64,000 bases of DNA from contig JAFAZW010000088.1 of NCBI GenBank assembly GCA_019239415.1, forward strand, positions 1 through 64,000, written 5' to 3'. Position 1 is the first letter of the stretch. Each line of letters starts with the position of its first letter. Both the position numbers and the translations under genes were made by a program. Below the pieces are notes generated by a model. It was not told the origin of the DNA, did not search any database, and saw only the letters and a program-made list of their open reading frames with translations. Origin of the DNA: Alphaproteobacteria bacterium (GTDB taxonomy: Bacteria > Pseudomonadota > Alphaproteobacteria > Sphingomonadales > Sphingomonadaceae). Shown here in pieces: positions 61,900 through 64,000 of this stretch.

Positions 61900-63071
61900 G
61901 CGGCAGGAAGCCCGACACGGAACTCGTCCATGGCGGCCGGCGCCGGGAGTGGCGGGGACGCCTCGTCAACCCGCCGGTCCACCGCGCCTCGACGATCCTG
62001 TTCGACAGCGTCGCCGAGCTGCGCGCGGCGGCACCGGAGTTCGGCACGCCTTATTACGGCCTGCACGGCACGCCGACGACCTGGGCGCTGGCCGAGGCGT
62101 TGACCGAACTGGAGCCGGGCGCGGCCGGAACGATGCTCTATTCGACCGGCCTCGCGGCGGTGACGGCGGCGCTGCTGACGGTGCTCGCGCCGGGCGAGGA
62201 ACTGCTCGTCACCGACACCGTCTACGGCCCGACCCGTCGCTTCTGCGAGGGCTTCCTCAGGCGCTTCGGCGTCGCCACGCGTTATTACGATCCGATGGTC
62301 GGCGGCCGCATCCAGGACCTGATCGGCGACCGCACGCGCGCCATTCTGCTCGAAAGCCCCGGCTCCAATACGATGGAGGTGCAGGACGTCCCCGCCATCT
62401 GCGCCGCGGCGCGGGCGCGCGGCGTCGCGACCCTGCTCGACAATACCTGGGCGACGCCGCTCTTCTTTCCGGCGATCGAGAAGGGGGTCGATCTCTCGAT
62501 CCTCGCCGCCACCAAATATGTCGGCGGCCACGCCGACGTGATGCTCGGCTCGGTCACCGCCAACGCCGCCTGGTATCCGAAGCTGGAACGCGTGAGCTGG
62601 GACCTCGGCCACGGCGTCAGTCCCGACGACGCCTGGCTCGGCGCGCGCGGGCTCAGGACCATGGCCGTGCGGCTGCGGCAGCACGAGGCGAGCGCTCTCA
62701 AGGTGGCGGACTGGCTGAAGGGTCGGCCGGAGGTGGCGCGGGTGCTGCATCCGGCGCTGCCCGACTGCCCCGGCCACGAACATTGGAAGCGCGACTTCAA
62801 CGGCGCGTCGGGCCTTTTCTCCTTCGTTTTCCGCGGCGGCGACGATGCGGCGCGGTGCCGGTTCATCGACGGGCTCGAGCTGTTCGGGATCGGCTGGAGC
62901 TGGGGCGGCTATGAGAGCCTCGCCGTGCCGAACGATCCGCAGCCGCTGCGCAGCGTCACGCGTTGGGAGGCGGAAGGGCCGCTGGTCCGGCTCCATATCG
63001 GGCTCGAGGATGCCGACGACCTCATCGCGGACCTCGAGGCCGGGCTGCGGCGTTACGCCTCCGGAACATGA
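61896..63071 (+). CDS. metC: Cystathionine beta-lyase family PLP enzyme
   Basis: A 391-aa protein of the Cys/Met-metabolism PLP family. PLP-binding Lys207 in SILAATKYVGGHADVMLG, YYGLHGTPTTWALAEAL at the N-terminus and GIGWSWGGYESLAVP near the C-terminus match alphaproteobacterial MetC. It splits cystathionine to homocysteine, pyruvate and ammonia. Co-translated with the sulfurtransferase upstream (ATGA) and overlapping the channel gene downstream. Confidence 0.9.
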   Translation: MSGRKPDTELVHGGRRREWRGRLVNPPVHRASTILFDSVAELRAAAPEFGTPYYGLHGTPTTWALAEALTELEPGAAGTMLYSTGLAAVTAALLTVLAPGEELLVTDTVYGPTRRFCEGFLRRFGVATRYYDPMVGGRIQDLIGDRTRAILLESPGSNTMEVQDVPAICAAARARGVATLLDNTWATPLFFPAIEKGVDLSILAATKYVGGHADVMLGSVTANAAWYPKLERVSWDLGHGVSPDDAWLGARGLRTMAVRLRQHEASALKVADWLKGRPEVARVLHPALPDCPGHEHWKRDFNGASGLFSFVFRGGDDAARCRFIDGLELFGIGWSWGGYESLAVPNDPQPLRSVTRWEAEGPLVRLHIGLEDADDLIADLEAGLRRYASGT

Positions 63072-64000
63072 GGAGCATCTTCGACACGTTCGGCGTCACC
63101 TGGCCGAATTATTCGGATTGGGTCTCCGCCGGCGCGACGCTCGCCCTGCTCGTCCTGCTCTGGCTTCTCGCCGCGGCGGTCGGAGGCTGGGCAGGCCCCC
63201 GTCTCGCCGGCTTCTGGACCCGCCGCGGCGGCGCCGGCGGCGAGGGGCTCGCGGAGCGCACCGGACCTGTCGTGCGCTACCTCTTCTTCCTCGTCGCAGC
63301 GGGCATCGCCCTCAATGCCGACAAATGGCGGCCGCTGGCCCTGGTCGTCTTCGGAATCGCCATCGCGGTCGGCGCCGCCTTGCTCATCCTGACCCTGGCG
63401 CGCGGGCTCCAGTTGGCGCGGTGGATGGGCTGGGTGCTTGCCGCGGTGGCCTTCATCGGCCTGCTCGGCCGCTCGGTCGGCAGCCTCAGGCCGCTCACCC
63501 ACCCGCTCGACCGGATCGGCTTCAGCGCGGGGCGCACGCACGTCTCCCTGCTGACGGCGCTGCAGGCGGCGATCGTCCTCCTCGCCCTCTACGCGGCGGT
63601 GAAGCTGTTCAACCGCGTCGTCGGCCAGTCGATCCGCCACATGGGCGGACTCGACGCGACGCAGCAGCTGCTCGCCCAGAAGCTGGCGGGCGTCGCGATC
63701 GTCGTCGTCGCCTTCTTCGTCGGCATCGACCTGATGGGGATCGACCTCACCGCGCTCACCGTCTTCTCCGGCGCGTTCGGGCTCGCCGTCGGCTTCGGGC
63801 TCCAGAAGACCTTCGGCAATCTGATCGCCGGCATCATCCTGCTGATGGACCGGTCGATCAAGCCGGGCGACGTCATCGTGGTCGGCGAGAGCTTCGGCCA
63901 TGTGAACAAGATCGGCGTCCGCGCCGTCTCGATCGTCACGCGCGATGGCAAGGAGCATTTGATCCCGAACGAAAACCTGATGACCAAGGAGGTCGAGAAC
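63068..64000 (+). CDS. MscS-type mechanosensitive ion channel, cut by window end
   Basis: 311 residues are visible, from ATG 63068, which overlaps the metC stop by 4 nt. Several N-terminal helices (TLALLVLLWLLAAAVGG, FFLVAAGIALNADK) precede the MscS pore region: VFSGAFGLAVGFGLQKTFGN followed by LIAGIILLMDRSIKPGDVI, then the start of the cytoplasmic domain (VRAVSIVTRDGKEHLIPNE). It releases osmolytes when membrane tension rises. The C-terminus lies beyond the window. Confidence 0.92.
   Translation, partial: MRSIFDTFGVTWPNYSDWVSAGATLALLVLLWLLAAAVGGWAGPRLAGFWTRRGGAGGEGLAERTGPVVRYLFFLVAAGIALNADKWRPLALVVFGIAIAVGAALLILTLARGLQLARWMGWVLAAVAFIGLLGRSVGSLRPLTHPLDRIGFSAGRTHVSLLTALQAAIVLLALYAAVKLFNRVVGQSIRHMGGLDATQQLLAQKLAGVAIVVVAFFVGIDLMGIDLTALTVFSGAFGLAVGFGLQKTFGNLIAGIILLMDRSIKPGDVIVVGESFGHVNKIGVRAVSIVTRDGKEHLIPNENLMTKEVEN

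Overview
The window is high-GC alphaproteobacterial DNA, most probably from a Sphingomonas-like member of the Sphingomonadales. The evidence is two large TonB-dependent receptors beside glycoside hydrolases, flavin-dependent 'tryptophan halogenase' paralogues, GTG starts, many 4-nt gene overlaps, and the interspersed palindromes (GGGGACACGTAC, GGGGACAGTC, CCCCGG-type REPs) common in that group. No rRNA, tRNA or CRISPR was seen.

Region by region: (1) 1-1.2 kb is a mobile edge, with the start of an IS30-type transposase and an HNH nuclease gene. (2) 1.2-2.95 kb is an ~800-bp non-coding stretch followed by a secreted protein of unknown function. (3) 2.98-16.2 kb is the most unusual part. On the minus strand, five genes joined by 4-nt overlaps encode three intact flavin-dependent halogenase-family proteins, one degenerate paralogue and a JmjC/cupin-8 protein. 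Divergent to them lie a 1142-aa TonB receptor, a second cupin-8 protein and a GH5 mannanase-like enzyme. (4) 16.3-21.6 kb holds a FecR-domain surface protein with extreme low-complexity tails, a Slam-like outer-membrane barrel and a CHASE2-EAL c-di-GMP phosphodiesterase. (5) 22.6-32.6 kb is a xylan locus: TonB receptor, Stf0 sulfotransferase, GH10 xylanase, GH115 alpha-glucuronidase and a GH9 gene broken at its 3' end. (6) 32.6-34.4 kb is a junction zone with a gene fragment, an unknown gene and an intergenic element that also occurs at 1.6-1.8 kb. (7) 34.4-64 kb is mostly housekeeping: MFS transporter, penicillin-acylase-family enzyme, prolyl aminopeptidase, glutamate-cysteine ligase, RsmE, UbiA, PmbA, retropepsin-like protease, CoA-binding protein, Mrp, HflK-HflC-Do protease, a small Cys-rich peptide, OPT transporter, L,D-transpeptidase, M1 aminopeptidase, PanE-like reductase, QueF, DJ-1-like protein, S10 peptidase, cold-shock protein, sulfurtransferase, MetC-like lyase and a truncated MscS channel.

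How they may work together: an identical 14-bp LacI-type operator (TGTTAGCGCTACCA) lies before both the halogenase-linked receptor (10310) and the GH10 xylanase (26490). This suggests that the halogenase/cupin/receptor locus belongs to the same hemicellulose regulon as the GH10-GH115-GH9 operon. The receptors would import oligosaccharides or another plant-derived ligand and the secreted GH enzymes would trim it. The substrate of the halogenases and cupins is unknown and is the main open question.
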